Shown piece after piece: positions 45,420 through 57,173 of a DNA stretch of 64,000 bases. Both the position numbers and the translations under genes were made by a program. Within the stretch, counting starts at the first letter, position 1; the number at the start of each line of letters is the position of its first letter. The DNA comes from Cryptomeria japonica (Eukaryota; Streptophyta; Pinopsida; Cupressales; Cupressaceae): contig NC_081414.1 of assembly GCF_030272615.1 (NCBI RefSeq), forward strand, positions 814,472,569-814,536,568, in the 5' to 3' direction. Under the pieces are notes generated by a model. It was not told where the DNA came from and did no database searches. It worked only from the letters and a program-made list of their open reading frames with translations.

Positions 45420-47590
45420 TCATTTGAGGCCTCAAAATTGGCTTTTAGTGTTTTTTTTGGGTTTTTAGAAAGTTGTTTTTTTAGTTATTCTTGAACTCGT
45501 AATATTTATGGGGTTAGAAAGTTGGCAATTTGTGTTCAAATAATGGTTTTTATATTTCTAGAAGATTTCATGATTTTTGGGCTAGATTTAAAAATTTCCA
45601 TAAATGGTAAATTTCGGATTTTGTAAAAATCTATCCAAAAAGGAAATTTTTAGTTTGATGTTAAATAGACCCATTTCCATTGTAATCGCATAATGGTTGG
45701 AGTTTGCAGAGAAAGAATATTGAAGAAAATTTGATCCAAACTTGCGCCGATATTGTATGTTTTTGTTAGTGATATTAGTTGTGTTTTAGCTAGCTACATC
45801 AATTGCGGCAACACTACTCCTTGGATCATTGAAGGGTTATCCTTTTCATGAAAAAATTCACAATTAACATCTTAATGGTTAAACTCATTATATGTAAGAA
45901 TTGCGACATTTGGTCTACCATACATAACACCAACATAAAAGTGGGTTTGACGACCCCTTTTTGAGTAAACCTTCATATCCTTTGCATGCTTTTAGGTTTA
46001 TTTCTTTTATCCTTGGACACAAAGGCAAAATGATAACTAGATGTATGTATGCATGTATGTATTTATATAGGTAAAAGTACAATACCGTGTCATGTTTCAG
46101 GCCAACTTATCAACATAAGCGAATTTAAGTTTTTCTAAATTATCATTAATTTTAGTCAAACATATGGTCTATATAGATTCATTATAAATAAGTTATATAT
46201 GGGCCACAACTTTTTCAATTGAAAGTGTCTACTAAATGTATATTTTATATCACTTTGTGTTTAATTGCCATTTTTTTTTTAAAACACGATGTTTCAACAA
46301 CTCTTACTCTTATAATTTTTTTTCTTGAAATGTAAAAATACCCTTTTATAGATCTACAAGTGAATATTTCAAAAAATATATTTTTTATATTTTATATTTT
46401 ATTTTTATTGAAATTAGGTCATCAACACTAAAATATAAGCTTTATTATCTTGTCAAGGGAAAATGCTAAAATTCATTTAAAACTTTTGAAAAAATATAAT
46501 GCACTAGAGAAAATAATCTATGTCAAGACGATACAATTCTTTCTAATTTGGATAAATAATGAAGAAAAAAGGTGGCACCAAATGGAAATAGTTATATTTT
46601 AGCACACAAATTTTTAACTAAACTCCTAATTGAATTTCATGAGAGGCCAAAAAGTGGCATTATTTTGACTAAACTCCTAATTGATAGGGTGACTTAAAAA
46701 ATATCTATAACTTTCAAATGGTATTTACATTTTTTGAATCTAAAACATGTGTCACATTCTATGCTTCGTATAAAAATTGAATTTCATAAATTTTTGACCA
46801 AGTTATGGTGGTCAGACATATGAGTTTTTTATATTTTAAAAAAGGATGTAGTAAAAAAATCATAATTAATTATTTGTTTGAAAAAAAAAACAACATGTGT
46901 CATATCTAGACATGAGTCTTTTAGTTATATCTAAAATATTATAAAAAATATTATGATTTGATTGTAGTTAAAGTGGTCAGATAGACACCTGCTTCTTATC
47001 TTTTTCCTGAAATTTTAGTACTACTGCAATATTAAAATTTCAATTTTTCATCAATATTTTTTTAATTTTTTTTGAAAACAACTAGTAGCCTAGAAACTAC
47101 ATTCAATTTTCTATAGATTCTATTCTTACATATTTTTAAAATAATATTCACAACTTATCCAAAATTTTACGTCAAGTTACCTAACTCCATTTTTCTGATT
47201 TTCATTGCCACTTACGACACTGTTTGGCCCACCATGCTCCTACACATACCCATATATTTATAAAAAATAGTAAAAAATATATCCATGCAATAAAGTTTAA
47301 ATTTATCAATATACAAAAAAAATTGAAGAAAAAAAGTAAATTTTACTAAATAAAGTGTGGCACCTAGTGTAACTTCAATTTCGACCTTTTATTGAAGCAA
47401 CTAAATTATAGTGTTTACTTTATAAAAAAACTATATTCAAATAATTTTTTAATTTTTTAAAAAAATTACAAACATAAAATACACAAAAGAATATACATTT
47501 AATTAGTTTACATCGTATCAAATTTCATAACATATATTTCACTTTCTATCAATTCAATTTGAAAAGTTGAATCAACATTGGCCATTACTT
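45420..47590. other. AT-rich DNA within the MULE locus
   Basis: Apart from the small exon at about 45838-46010 I see no gene. The stretch 46010-47780 would be intron 1 of the MULE gene or an insertion in it. It is AT-rich with many A and T runs. Confidence 0.5.
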
Positions 47591-47619
47591 TTATAAAAGT
47601 GTGACACAACTTTGTACTT

Positions 47620-47624
<5 letters not shown>

Positions 47625-47709
<85 letters not shown>
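47625..47709. repeat. Compound (CA)n(TA)n(TG)n microsatellite
   Basis: About 20 CA, 7 TA and 15 TG units in a row, interrupted only by 'tc'. The whole forms a long self-complementary hairpin. The 63-codon minus-strand frame across it is a repeat artefact. Confidence 0.95.
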
Positions 47710-47711
<2 letters not shown>

Positions 47712-48065
47712 ACATACATGTACATATTATAATGACAAATATAAAAGGCGACATGCTTAATTAATTTATAAAATGTAAACAAACCTTGAATACATCTTGG
47801 TGATGGGGTCAGTAGGTTTTGTCAAACTGTACTCCTTATGCTTTTTATGTATGAATTTTTTCTCTGTACCATCCAATAAACCATCTCCTTTGACAAAGTG
47901 AGGGAGTCTCTCAAGAGGGATAGCATCACATAAGTCTATTTGTTGGGCAGTATAATCTCCAATAGGTGTCCATTCAAGGTCATCACTTGAGAAACAATTT
48001 GCTTCTTTGGAGATGTCTTGAAACTTGAGCTTGATGAGTGATTCCCATTTATTCTTTCTACCCAT

Positions 48066-49396
48066 TCTAAATAATATTAATATGGCTAGTGACGCTATAT
48101 CTTGTTAAAAAATGTAAGAATAACTACATTGATACCATTATATTTGTATCAATATCCTCACCTAGATATTTTCTAATAACAAAATCATATAAACACCATC
48201 ATATCATCAATAAGAGAGAATGCCATATCTCATGGTTGAAATATTTGTTCAATATTATAACAAGTAGATCTTAGATATTATATTCCACATGTTTTATTTT
48301 CTTGTGTTATGCTAATGAGTGGCATGAACATCTGTACTGTAAGTTAGTTTATTTTATTTTAGATTTTATAGTTTTATTTGTATTTTATTTTTTGAACTTT
48401 TTGTTTTTGTATAATATATGACTATTAAAAATGAAGGATGATGTTTGATTCCGTAGGAAATCTAAACCTATATTGGAGATGAGGGGAACCTAAAAAATAA
48501 TGGATAATAAATGTGTATGAAGGTGTTATGTGACTATGGATAGTATGATGGTGGTTTAAAATTATCTGATAAATGTTTATGAAGGTGTAAACCTAATTTG
48601 TGGATAGAAGAATAATTGTCATTGTATAAATATGTGGACGTAGGATGTTATAATGTACACAACCTAGGATATGGATGTTTATGAATATATGATGAAGTTA
48701 TGGTAGGAAAAAAGGATGGAAACAATATGGATGGTGATCAAATGTATGATATAAATGTCTATGAGGATGTGATAAATTTAGGAGATGATTTTGCAGGAAT
48801 TTAAATCCTATCTTGGAGATGAGACACCTAAACCTTAACAAGAGGAGAATCTTATTCTAAGAAAATAATAAAACCACTTTTTATTTTTTTTTAGTATTTA
48901 ATGTTTGTATATTTTAATTTTTTTGGATACTTACAGTAAAAGGAAGAGATAAAATTAAAAAATCTATGGATGAAAGGATGAAGTCTCCATTTGGCTTCAA
49001 GTAGAGAGGTTGTAATCTAACATTGTTCATTCACATTAGATACAACAAAAACCCTATAATTATTCAAGTGAGAGTGATGACCAAATGTCTTAGTCTTCTA
49101 TTTACAAGATCTCTAAGTAAAATCCGTGAACTAAGGGATCGTCTACATGCATGATCCTAGGATGGTCTCTCCTAGCCTCCACCTAAAAAGTATTGACAAA
49201 CCGAGGGTCTTGCAGCTCTGCCAGACACAATGATGGCTCATTTTTCAGGTTCAACTTTAACTCTGCCCCCTTTGTATACCCCACCAAAAAACATGGCTGA
49301 GGTCATCCCTAGGCGTGATGAAATTCCCAAGAAGGCCTCTTAAAAAATAGAACTAGTCTTTTTCATTTTCAATATTATGCAAGCATGCAAGAGAAG

Positions 49397-49449
<53 letters not shown>

Positions 49450-49760
49450 ATAGGATTAAAATACAATGGTTCTTTAATTAACCAAATAGAAATGGTTATG
49501 AGTCATTTTAATCCCTCAACGAAATAGTTTGAAAATACACATTAACAAACAAAGAAAATAAGGTAAGAAAAGTGTCTAGAAAAATATCCTCTAAACAATC
49601 ATCCTACAATACTAGTAAGCCAATAATTTCATGTTTTTATTCTTTACCATGTGATATGGAATGCTTGTGGATTTTTTCAGATTTTTGATGAAAATAGGAA
49701 GTTGAATTAAATGATTAGTTAAAAAAATACAAAGAAAAAATATTAAAAATTCGAAAGATG
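48066..49760. other. Intergenic, loosely repeated AT-rich DNA
   Basis: No gene recognised. Diverged words of the type 'aaatgtNtatgaaggtgt' recur near 48507, 48567 and 48757, and 'ggagatgaggNNaacctaaa' near 48474 and 48811, suggesting an old tandem repeat of ~100-340 bp. Confidence 0.4.
49399..49447. repeat. (CA)n microsatellite
   Basis: 24 uninterrupted CA units. Confidence 0.95.
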
Positions 49761-50710
49761 GGACATTATAAGAGAAGTTGGGAAGTTTACTCAAAATTTG
49801 GAAGAGGTCAATAAAGAACCAAATTTATATTTTCAATCAAGATTAAATGGGGAATAGATTACTAATAGAAAGGATAGAGAGGAGTTATTGGGGGCTATTC
49901 CTTCCAATATCATAGATGATCAGAACAAGGAGCTCTACAAAAATATTTCTAAGGATGAAGTGAAACATGTAGTTTACTACATGAACCCAGATAAAAACCC
50001 AGACCCGGATGGTTTAAAACTGTATTTATTCAATATTTTTGGGAAATTGTAGAAGATGATGTATTCAAGGTGGTGGAAGAATCAAGAAAAAAAAAAAAAA
50101 ACTATCTTGGGGGCCTTAAATCATATCTTTTTAGCATTAATATTGGAAAAGAGAGAAGTCCAGTCTATGAATGAATTTAGGTTGATTGCATTAGGCAACA
50201 CAACTTATAAGTTAATATCTAAAATCATTGCAAATAGATAGAAGACAATATTGAGTTCAATTATTTCAAAAGAGTGGAGTATTTTTTCCCCAAGAAAATC
50301 AATTGTTGAAGGCATCATAGTAGCCCATGAAGCAATCCACTCGCAAGGAAAACCAAGAAAGCAAGTATGATTTTAAAACCTAATATCCTTAATGTATGTG
50401 ACTGAGTAGATAGGGGTTTTCTTTGTGAAGTGTTGCAGAAATTTGGATTTATTGGTGAATGCATTGAATGGATAAATAGCTATATCTCAAGCCCCAAATT
50501 TTCAATCTTGTTGAATGGAGTTGCCCATGGTTTCTCTAACACAAAAAGAGGTATTAGACAAGGTGACCCAATCTCCTCCCTTCTTTTTATTATTATGGCA
50601 AAAAATTTAGGAGATGCATTAACAAGACAACGAGGCCTAGAAAATGGCATGAGATAATGGTGGTAGTTGGAATGGAGCCTATTTCACACCAGCAATTTAT
50701 AGATGATACA

Positions 50711-51007
50711 CATAGGGGATTCACTAGCTAAGCAATATTATATCATGTGAATTCATATTGGGGGGTTTAATATCCCAAAAAAGAGGGTACAATATATTAC
50801 CTATTGGTGAAAATGAGGGGGTTTTTAATTTGACCTATGAAAAAATACAATATCTAGTGAAAATAAGGGGACTTTTAATTCAGCCCGTGTATTGGAAGGG
50901 GGTGACCAAAAAGAAGTTTAGGGAAACATTTTTTGAAAATAGGGGGATTCTTTAGTATGTCATGAATGCACGTGATATAACTATAGTTCACTAAGTGAAG
51001 CCCCCAT
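50711..51007. mobile_element. Mutator-type MITE, copy 2 (297 bp)
   Basis: Inserted in LINE 2 and flanked by a perfect 9-bp duplication GATGATACA (50702-50710 and 51008-51016). Removing it and one repeat restores the alignment of the LINE RT reading. Ends: cataggggattcactagct and, inverted from the right, atgggggcttcacttagtg, an imperfect TIR with a GGGG-TTCACT core. A 9-bp TSD fits MULE mobilisation. Non-coding. Confidence 0.88.
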
Positions 51008-51926
51008 GATGATACAATGTTATTTGGTGAGTCTAGCAGGGGTGAAGCAAAAAATATTAAAAGCCTTCTTAATAGATATTGTAAAGCTTCAAGCCAACAA
51101 AAAAATTGGAGCAAATCAAAAGGTTTTTTCTTAACACTCAACCTAGCCTTCAAATAGTTATAGATAAAATTTTAAACTTGAAAGTAGTGAACTTCCTAGG
51201 AAATTTTTAGGAACAACATTATTTGCTGGAATCAACAAAAAAGCTTATTGGAAAAACCTAATAAGTAGATGATTTGATAAAATGGGTCTTGTAAAGAGGA
51301 ATGACTATCTTTAATTGGGAACTTACTAATGATTAAGGAAATTTAATTAGCCATACCAATCTACTCGATGTCCTGTGTAAAATTTTTGATGACAGTAGAA
51401 GAGGAATTAAACAAGATTATGAGAAGATTCCTTTTGAATGGAATGGAATGAGTGGGGAGAATAAGATCCCATTAGTAGCATGGAAAAAGTATGCACTCCA
51501 AAATAAGCAAGGGGTTCTAGTGTAAGATAATGAGTGATTATGAATCTAGGAATGGGTAAATTGGTTTGGAATATGTATACCAAAGGTGATTAGAATTGGG
51601 TTAGATATTTGCAAAGGAAGTATTTAGATATTGATGACCTCACATGAATTTTGACAATAAAGGATCCGATAAGATGCTTGGTTGTTTGGAACTATATCTT
51701 AGAATGCAGAGATGTAATAACCATGCATGAGATGTGGGAGATTGGAAATGGTCAGAAAGATTCCTTCTAGATTGACTCGTGGAATGGCTATTGTGTAGGG
51801 GAAAAAGCGAGACTAGGTTAACATGCCCTAATCCTACCTTTTGACACACATTATGGAATATGAAAGAGCCTAGAGGTATCACACAATTGGCTACTTATTT
51901 TTGTGAAAGAGAGAGCCACGGGCTAC

Positions 51927-53441
51927 CTATTAGGATTCCTATTCCTTTGTTGTAATTGAAAGATGAAATGATGCAATTTCAAGTCCTAACCCCAAAATGC
52001 AAGTATGAACTAATAACAAGATTGCAGAATTGAGATTAAACAATGAAAAGTTGTAAACAAAAGGACAAAACAAGAATGTAGATGCGTACCCGAAGTCAAA
52101 CTCTGAGTGAAAATGTTCTGGACGGGGGCGCGGGCGCCACTGTCCTGATTATGTCCTTGAAACTGCTCCTGAAACTGCTATTTTGCACTTCGGAAAGCTG
52201 TCGGAAATGTTAAAAATTGTTGTCTGTCAGGAGGACCAGGGTGCCTAGCGCCTCTGTCCCAGGGACCAGGGCGGCCAGTGCCCCTGTCCTGGCAGGACCA
52301 GAGCACCCCACGCCCCTGTCCTGGTCTTTTTCTCTGCAACTTGGTGGGAAGGTCTGTCTTAGTCTGCTTCCATCGGATCTGCAACTTGCGGCGTCGTTCG
52401 AATCTCGAAATCTGCACTAATATCTGAAAAGGTGTGGTGGGCGGCTATATAGGGTTTTGCCTTAGTCAAACCCCTACTTCGGTGATTTCCACCTCCACGA
52501 ATAGCCAAGTTGTATTGTAAAAGTATTGTGTGTGCAAGATCCTAAAATGCAAGTAAGCAAACTAGAGCAACCTAGAAAGTAAACCCTAATTGCTTGTAAA
52601 TGATACTGTAAATGCTCTAAATCAAGATGCAAAGTGATCTAAAGCATGAATAAATGATATATTGAAGCTTATGCAAAGACGTGAAAACAACATGAAATCA
52701 TACCCAACCCCAAGGGAGGAGTACAAGCCAATCTTCAGTCGGTAATCTCTTATTGCTCTTCAATGTCTTCCAAGCCCTAAATGGATGAATGAAATTGATG
52801 AATGCTTGATGGATGGATGTTGAATGTTGTTGAAGTCTTCAAAGATCTGCTCTTTCGCTGCATATGAGGTCCTGAAATCAAAAATTCGGATCCTTTCTAA
52901 TGAAGAAAGAGAGTTCTTATATATGAAACCCTAGGTCATAATCTCAACTTTTGGCCGACCTAGAGATTGAATCTCCTGCCAATTTCTTGGGGTTAAGCTT
53001 TATTTTATGATTGTATCATGCTCCTAAAATTTTGGGAAAAATGTCTGGGACCATGTGCACTCCGGGCGCCACAGTCCTGACAACTTTTCACCAAATTTTC
53101 AGGGCCGTCGGATATGATGATTTTAGAGAGAATCCCGAAGTTACAGGTGATTTTGAGATGTTTTGACCCCTGAAATCAAGCCCCCAAGTTCAAAATAGGA
53201 CTTAATTAGGGTTTTTGATTAAATGATGTACTGGAGGAAAAAATGAAAAGGGCACACTTTAATGAAAGGGCCCAACTTTATGATGTGAAAGATGATGAAA
53301 TAGAACCTTAGACCTAATTAATTTCATTAATTAAGTGCTAAAGGGGAAATGCAATGCAAAATGTAAAATGCACCAAGGCGGGTGCTAAACTAGGTGTGAA
53401 ATTGTACCACCTAGCAAGTGCATACAATTTACGACGCTACA
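51927..53441 (-). mobile_element. LTR-like insertion in LINE 2, 1515 bp
   Basis: On the minus strand it starts TGTAGCGTCGTAAATTGTAT at 53441, a clean TG start, and its left end is at about 51927. Flanks gctac (51922-51926) and gctat (53442-53446) match at 4 of 5. LINE 2 coding continues on both sides. No PBS, PPT or pol motif is inside, so it is probably a solo LTR, but the 3' CA end is not preserved. It carries four GC-rich GGAC...GTCC units plus a distant fifth. Confidence 0.62.
52120..52330. repeat. GC-rich GGAC...GTCC inverted-repeat units
   Basis: Units of ~28-33 bp at 52120-52147, 52233-52260, 52263-52292 and 52295-52326, and a lone one at 53048-53079. Each opens ggac(c) and closes (t)gtcc(tg), with cgcc/gcgcc words between. 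The middles differ and the GGAC/GTCC ends stay paired. Confidence 0.75.
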
Positions 53442-53767
53442 GCTATGAGACTCTAGATAATGTCCCTAATTTGGAGGAGATTAAAAGAGAGACTATTTGA
53501 GTTTGGTGGATAAAAGTGAATAATTATAAATCAATAATCTTAAAGGGTGGAATAAGCCAATGGCAATGGAGATCATTGGAGGAATTAGAAGTATCGAGGG
53601 AAAACATAGAGACTCCAAATAGGCTACTAAGGCATAGGATTATTGTACCAACCAATAAAATGGATAGAGTAAGGTGGTGAAAATCTAAGATTGGAACACA
53701 TAAAGTTAGTTTAGGCTATAAAATAAAAGAAGCTGCTATAACTAGGGAAGGATGGCCATGTAAATTA

Positions 53768-54019
53768 TTGTGGAATAAGAATTATAATCTCTCAAAGGTA
53801 GGGGTGTTTGCATGGCTGACAATTCAAGGAAAAATAATTACAAAAGATCTAATGGAAAAAATGGGTATTCATGGGGTAGGTAGATGTATTTTATGCAAAA
53901 AGAAGATTGAAACAATAGATCACTTATTGATTGGTTGTTCCTATGCCATAAAATATTGGAACCATTGTTTAACCAAACTGAATTTTCAATGTCCTCTGTT
54001 GCAATGTTCAATTGACTAG
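53768..54019 (+). pseudogene. LINE 2 zf-RVT region
   Basis: 83 open codons with VGVFAWLTIQGKIITKDLM and then the putative zinc-binding motif CILCKKKIETIDHLLIGCSY, equivalent to CVMCREDEETANHLLFNCP in LINE 1. It confirms that the sequence right of 53441 belongs to the same LINE. Confidence 0.88.
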
Positions 54020-55691
54020 TTTAAGGGTCAGTGCAAGAAGCTGTGTAATGCCTTGCTAGGAACCCCAAAGGAAAAGAAAACAACTAAGCAACTAAGGGTG
54101 AAATAATTATTTTTTAAAAAGCATAAATCACATTAAGTGCTTTAATTACTACATTGTACATAATAACACAAACAAAAGACTAGCACAAGAATTCCTAAAG
54201 GGTTACCAATGAAGAATTAAATGAAAGGTTAAATTCCATAATTAAGATTAATCCAATTATCCATCATTTACTCATTGAGCATAATAAACCATATGTACAT
54301 AAATATATTACACCATTTAAAGATTGAAAGGATAACAACATAATTTTCTCTTCAATAAAGAATTTGCACAAATCATAAGGATAACTGATAAATAAAATCC
54401 AAAACTTAAGATTACATTGATCATAAAATACATAGCTTCCGATAATACATGAAAAACTTACATCATTACCAATTACAATGTTACATAAATTCATTAATAC
54501 AAATGACCACTTTGGTCTTCAAAGTACAATAATCTCCAACACGAGATACTGCATGAGTCACAAGCCATAGGAACACCTATGAAGCCAATCCTCATACAAA
54601 GGCACAAACCAGAACATCCGATGGGAAGTGGCACTACCACCCGACCATGTGATCCCAAAACAGAATCACCCCACCATGCTAGGAGATAGCAGAGGACCCT
54701 CAAGCAAGCATAATCAAGACATGGATGATAGTACAATATGACTCCACAATACTCTAGGTGAACTCGACATCACAATACACTAGTGACACTAAAGAGAGAG
54801 TGTCATTGCATAGCTTATGATGGTTACCCTAGATAGGCCTCCATAGGTCCTGACCCCCATCCTGGGTTATCCTGGTAACCTTTCCCAAACCCCCGATTCC
54901 ATTTAAGTCTCATTCAGACCCTACCAACCCTTCGTGAAGACAAGGTGGTTGGTTTGCCATTCCAGGCCTTCCCACTACATCTTGAGCCTATACGAGCACT
55001 CAACCATGCACAAGGTACAATATCTTAATTAATATTAAAAACTACCCACCCCCTAATCAATTATTAGGTTATCACTTATTATTTGACTTTCGAGGGGTTA
55101 TCCTGCCAACCACTTCGGGTGTGGCCCCCACTCAAAAGCCACTCTCATAGGACACTAAACAAACATGGTCACTATACGAGGACCCTATGGAGAAACAAAC
55201 AACCATAACACCACTATCAAAATACAAGTGCCCAAAAATAAAGACTTACTAACCCTTGGTTAACCATAAGGAATAAGCACAACATTGTTAAGACAACGAG
55301 GTCATAATACATCACCTGATCAAGAGGTACAAAATATGCCACAACAGGACGACTAACATAGATGAGAAATAACAAAAAAATAAACCCCTTGCAAGAAAAG
55401 TTAAATTCACTAAATCCGAACTTAGACAATCTTTGAGAATATCAACATCATAAACACTTGCAAATTCATCAATTGGAAATTAAATAAAACACCCCACATT
55501 TAATACATCATCCTAAAACATCATTCAATTTTATTTATTTCCAATACAATAATCCAAACAAAATAATAAAATCCATATTAAATATATAACATTTGAAATA
55601 TGAATTATATTAAAATATTTAATCTATTTCCAAATTAAATCCAATTTACTAATTAGATCACATAACTAATGCCTTGATTGAAAGAAATAAC

Positions 55692-55711
55692 TATATATAT
55701 ATATATATATT
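55692..55711. repeat. (TA)n microsatellite
   Basis: Ten TA units. Confidence 0.9.
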
Positions 55712-55862
55712 AAACATAGATAACAAAATAATATTAATAAAATAAAATTTAAATCGAAAATATAAATTTAATCGCATGTCATTATTAACAACCACCTTTT
55801 TTTTTCACTTAACAAAGTCGCAAGGAGGGAAAATCAAAAGGCGATGGAATTAGCCTACCTAT

Positions 55863-55980
55863 GGGTAGTGTTGCTACCGAATGATAGCAGACACTACCAA
55901 CTAGTAGTAGTTACTACCATTGGTAGTGTTGCTACCTTATGGTGGTAGTGCTTGCTACCATACGGTAGCAACAAGTACCA
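55863..55980. repeat. Cluster of GGTAG...CTACC inverted repeats
   Basis: About six units of 16-20 bp. ggtagtgttgctacc appears at about 55864 and 55922, with variants such as ggtagtgcttgctacc and ggtagcaacaagtacc. All keep or nearly keep GGTAG/CTACC pairing around changing loops. Confidence 0.88.
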
Positions 55981-56372
55981 TCCCATGTGGTGGGATTTCC
56001 CTGCCACGTGGGGGGTTGTATATTATTATTATTATTTTAAAAATATTAATTAAAATCAAAACCATTCCTTGCACAAAATCACTGGTAAAAAAATACAGTG
56101 AGCAGAATTTTAATTTTGCAATGATATTTTCCAATAAGGAATTATGGTAAACCATTGAAGCACAAAAGACCCAAATCTACGTATCTTGGGAAAAATTTCA
56201 AATGAATTTAAAGAGATAAGAGGGGGTTTGATATATTTCTCCATTTCTTCACACATAGGAAGAATTTTTGCATCATGCAAAGAGACAAATTAACAAATTT
56301 TTGCCTGCATAACCCCCAAATTTGGACAAATAGAAACTTACAATCACTCAGAAAATAAACTCTATTCCTTAC

Positions 56373-57151
56373 TGTAGACACCTAAAATTGTCCAGTCTAA
56401 TTAAATAAATATTTTATTTATTTAATTATCTAAGCCTAATTCTTCTATTAATTAAATAAATCTTTATTTATTTAATTAATTCATTTATCCTCTTCTAGCC
56501 TTACTTCTCATTTAAATAAATACATTTATTTATTTAAATTATCATTTTTCTAAATTAAATAAATATTTTTATTTATTTAATTATCCTACTTCTTCTATTA
56601 ATTAAATAAATCTTTATTTATTTAATTAATTCATTAGCCTTTTCTACCCATGACACATGTCATTCATCTCTTAATTCCTACACTACCTACCTCTTTCATT
56701 ATTTTGGTATTTCTTTTACCTACCCTCTAATCTTAGCCGACCTCCCTTTTTACACCTCTCAATCTTATCCCTCCATTTCATATTGTGTCTTCTATTTAAG
56801 GAGATGCCTTCTTCATTGTCAAACCCTAAGGATGCATTCCAACAACTTGATCAATTGACTACACTATGATCCTACTTGCAACCACATTTCCGTTCTTTGT
56901 TGAGCTCTTGTGCACATAAAATCTGAGAGCAAATATATCAAGCAAAATCAATGGAGATAGGAAGAATGGAGATCAAAACCCTATTGAACATGTGATGGTA
57001 TAATCTTTGTGATTTCATGTGATTTGCATTGTCTTAGGTAATCTTCATATGTTATGGTGGATCTTTGTTGATTGTTAGGCTAGGGTTTTTGTGGTTGAAT
57101 TCATTTAGCCTTTCAATATTGTTATTATTGTATCCATTTTCACCATATACA
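56373..57151 (+). repeat. 5' LTR of the gypsy element, 779 bp
   Basis: TGTAGACACC ... CCATATACA, followed two bases later by a PBS-like word. A TATA-like 'tatttaagg' near 56793 is a plausible core promoter. The first 260 bp hold five AT-rich palindromes. The right LTR lies outside the window. Confidence 0.8.
56398..56630. repeat. Five AT-rich palindromes in the gypsy LTR
   Basis: Units of ~30-34 bp with ATTAAATAAAT...ATTTATTTAAT arms at about 56398-56427, 56447-56480, 56510-56539, 56552-56582 and 56597-56630, separated by pyrimidine-rich 'ttcttcta'-like spacers. Confidence 0.88.
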
Positions 57152-57173
57152 TTTTGGCACACCCGATGGGACT
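57152..57173 (+). other. Putative primer-binding site of the gypsy element
   Basis: ttttggcacacccgatggga directly follows the LTR end and resembles the 'ttggcgcccaccgtgggg' word after many plant Ty3/gypsy LTRs. The tRNA was not identified. Confidence 0.6.

Larger units (their letters stand above)
42252..48065 (-). pseudogene. Multi-exon MULE transposase-like gene, decayed
   Basis: A Mutator-like (MULE/MURA) transposase gene on the minus strand, assembled from exons with good GT-AG sites. Likely exons: 47786-48065 (N-terminus, MGRKNKWESLIKLKF), ~45838-46010 (RPNVAILTYNEFNH), 44576-~44960 (RLSNECKSYIESLLL to AMNSMLSTNKYG, with an internal frameshift), 44309-44463 (LLVFDEQEASVSVAWEISS), 43655-43746, 43075-43603 (with SWIM zinc motif CNCKWVKRGNTCKH), ~42901-42983 (aspartate run), 42758-42805 and 42252-42677 (basic C-terminus RCRKKKKKKV). 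Exon 44576 ends at gtaagt. Stops occur in exons 2, 4, 5, 6 and 9. A MITE lies in the gap at 45124-45410. The last exon was not found. Confidence 0.78.
49761..54043 (+). mobile_element. LINE 2: decayed L1-type retrotransposon, twice interrupted
   Basis: A plus-strand LINE lacking ORF1 and endonuclease. It begins around the RT N-terminus (AIPSNI, NPDKNPDPDGF near 49900-50010). RT motifs follow: NEFRLIALGNTTYKLISK (50170-50230), GIRQGDPISSLLF (50550-50590) and FIDD, a changed Y/F-A-D-D box, at 50699-50710. A MITE with a 9-bp TSD splits the codons just after FIDD, and RT resumes at 51008 (MLFGES). The thumb (IYSMSC) lies near 51360. An LTR (51927-53441) then interrupts it, and the zf-RVT region follows at 53768-54019. 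LTR C cuts it at 54043. Many frameshifts and stops. Confidence 0.85.
54044..56372 (-). mobile_element. Giant LTR-like element C, cut by the gypsy insertion
   Basis: Its left end, tgtaatgccttgctaggaac, is the inverted counterpart of the right end of the 19792-23920 element (…ggtttcctggcggggcattaca). Internally, 54830-55170 matches 22510-22860 in reverse (for example aggcctggaatggcaaacc; gtggcttttgagtgggggcc). It is therefore a minus-strand relative of that family, inserted in LINE 2. Its other end is not in the window because the gypsy element at 56373 interrupts it. No coding capacity found. Confidence 0.72.

Noticed and set aside
44960-45860. A larger insertion in the MULE gene around MITE copy 1
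   Set aside because: Coding seems interrupted from about 44965 to 45838, but I could not find matching ends or a duplication beyond those of the MITE itself.
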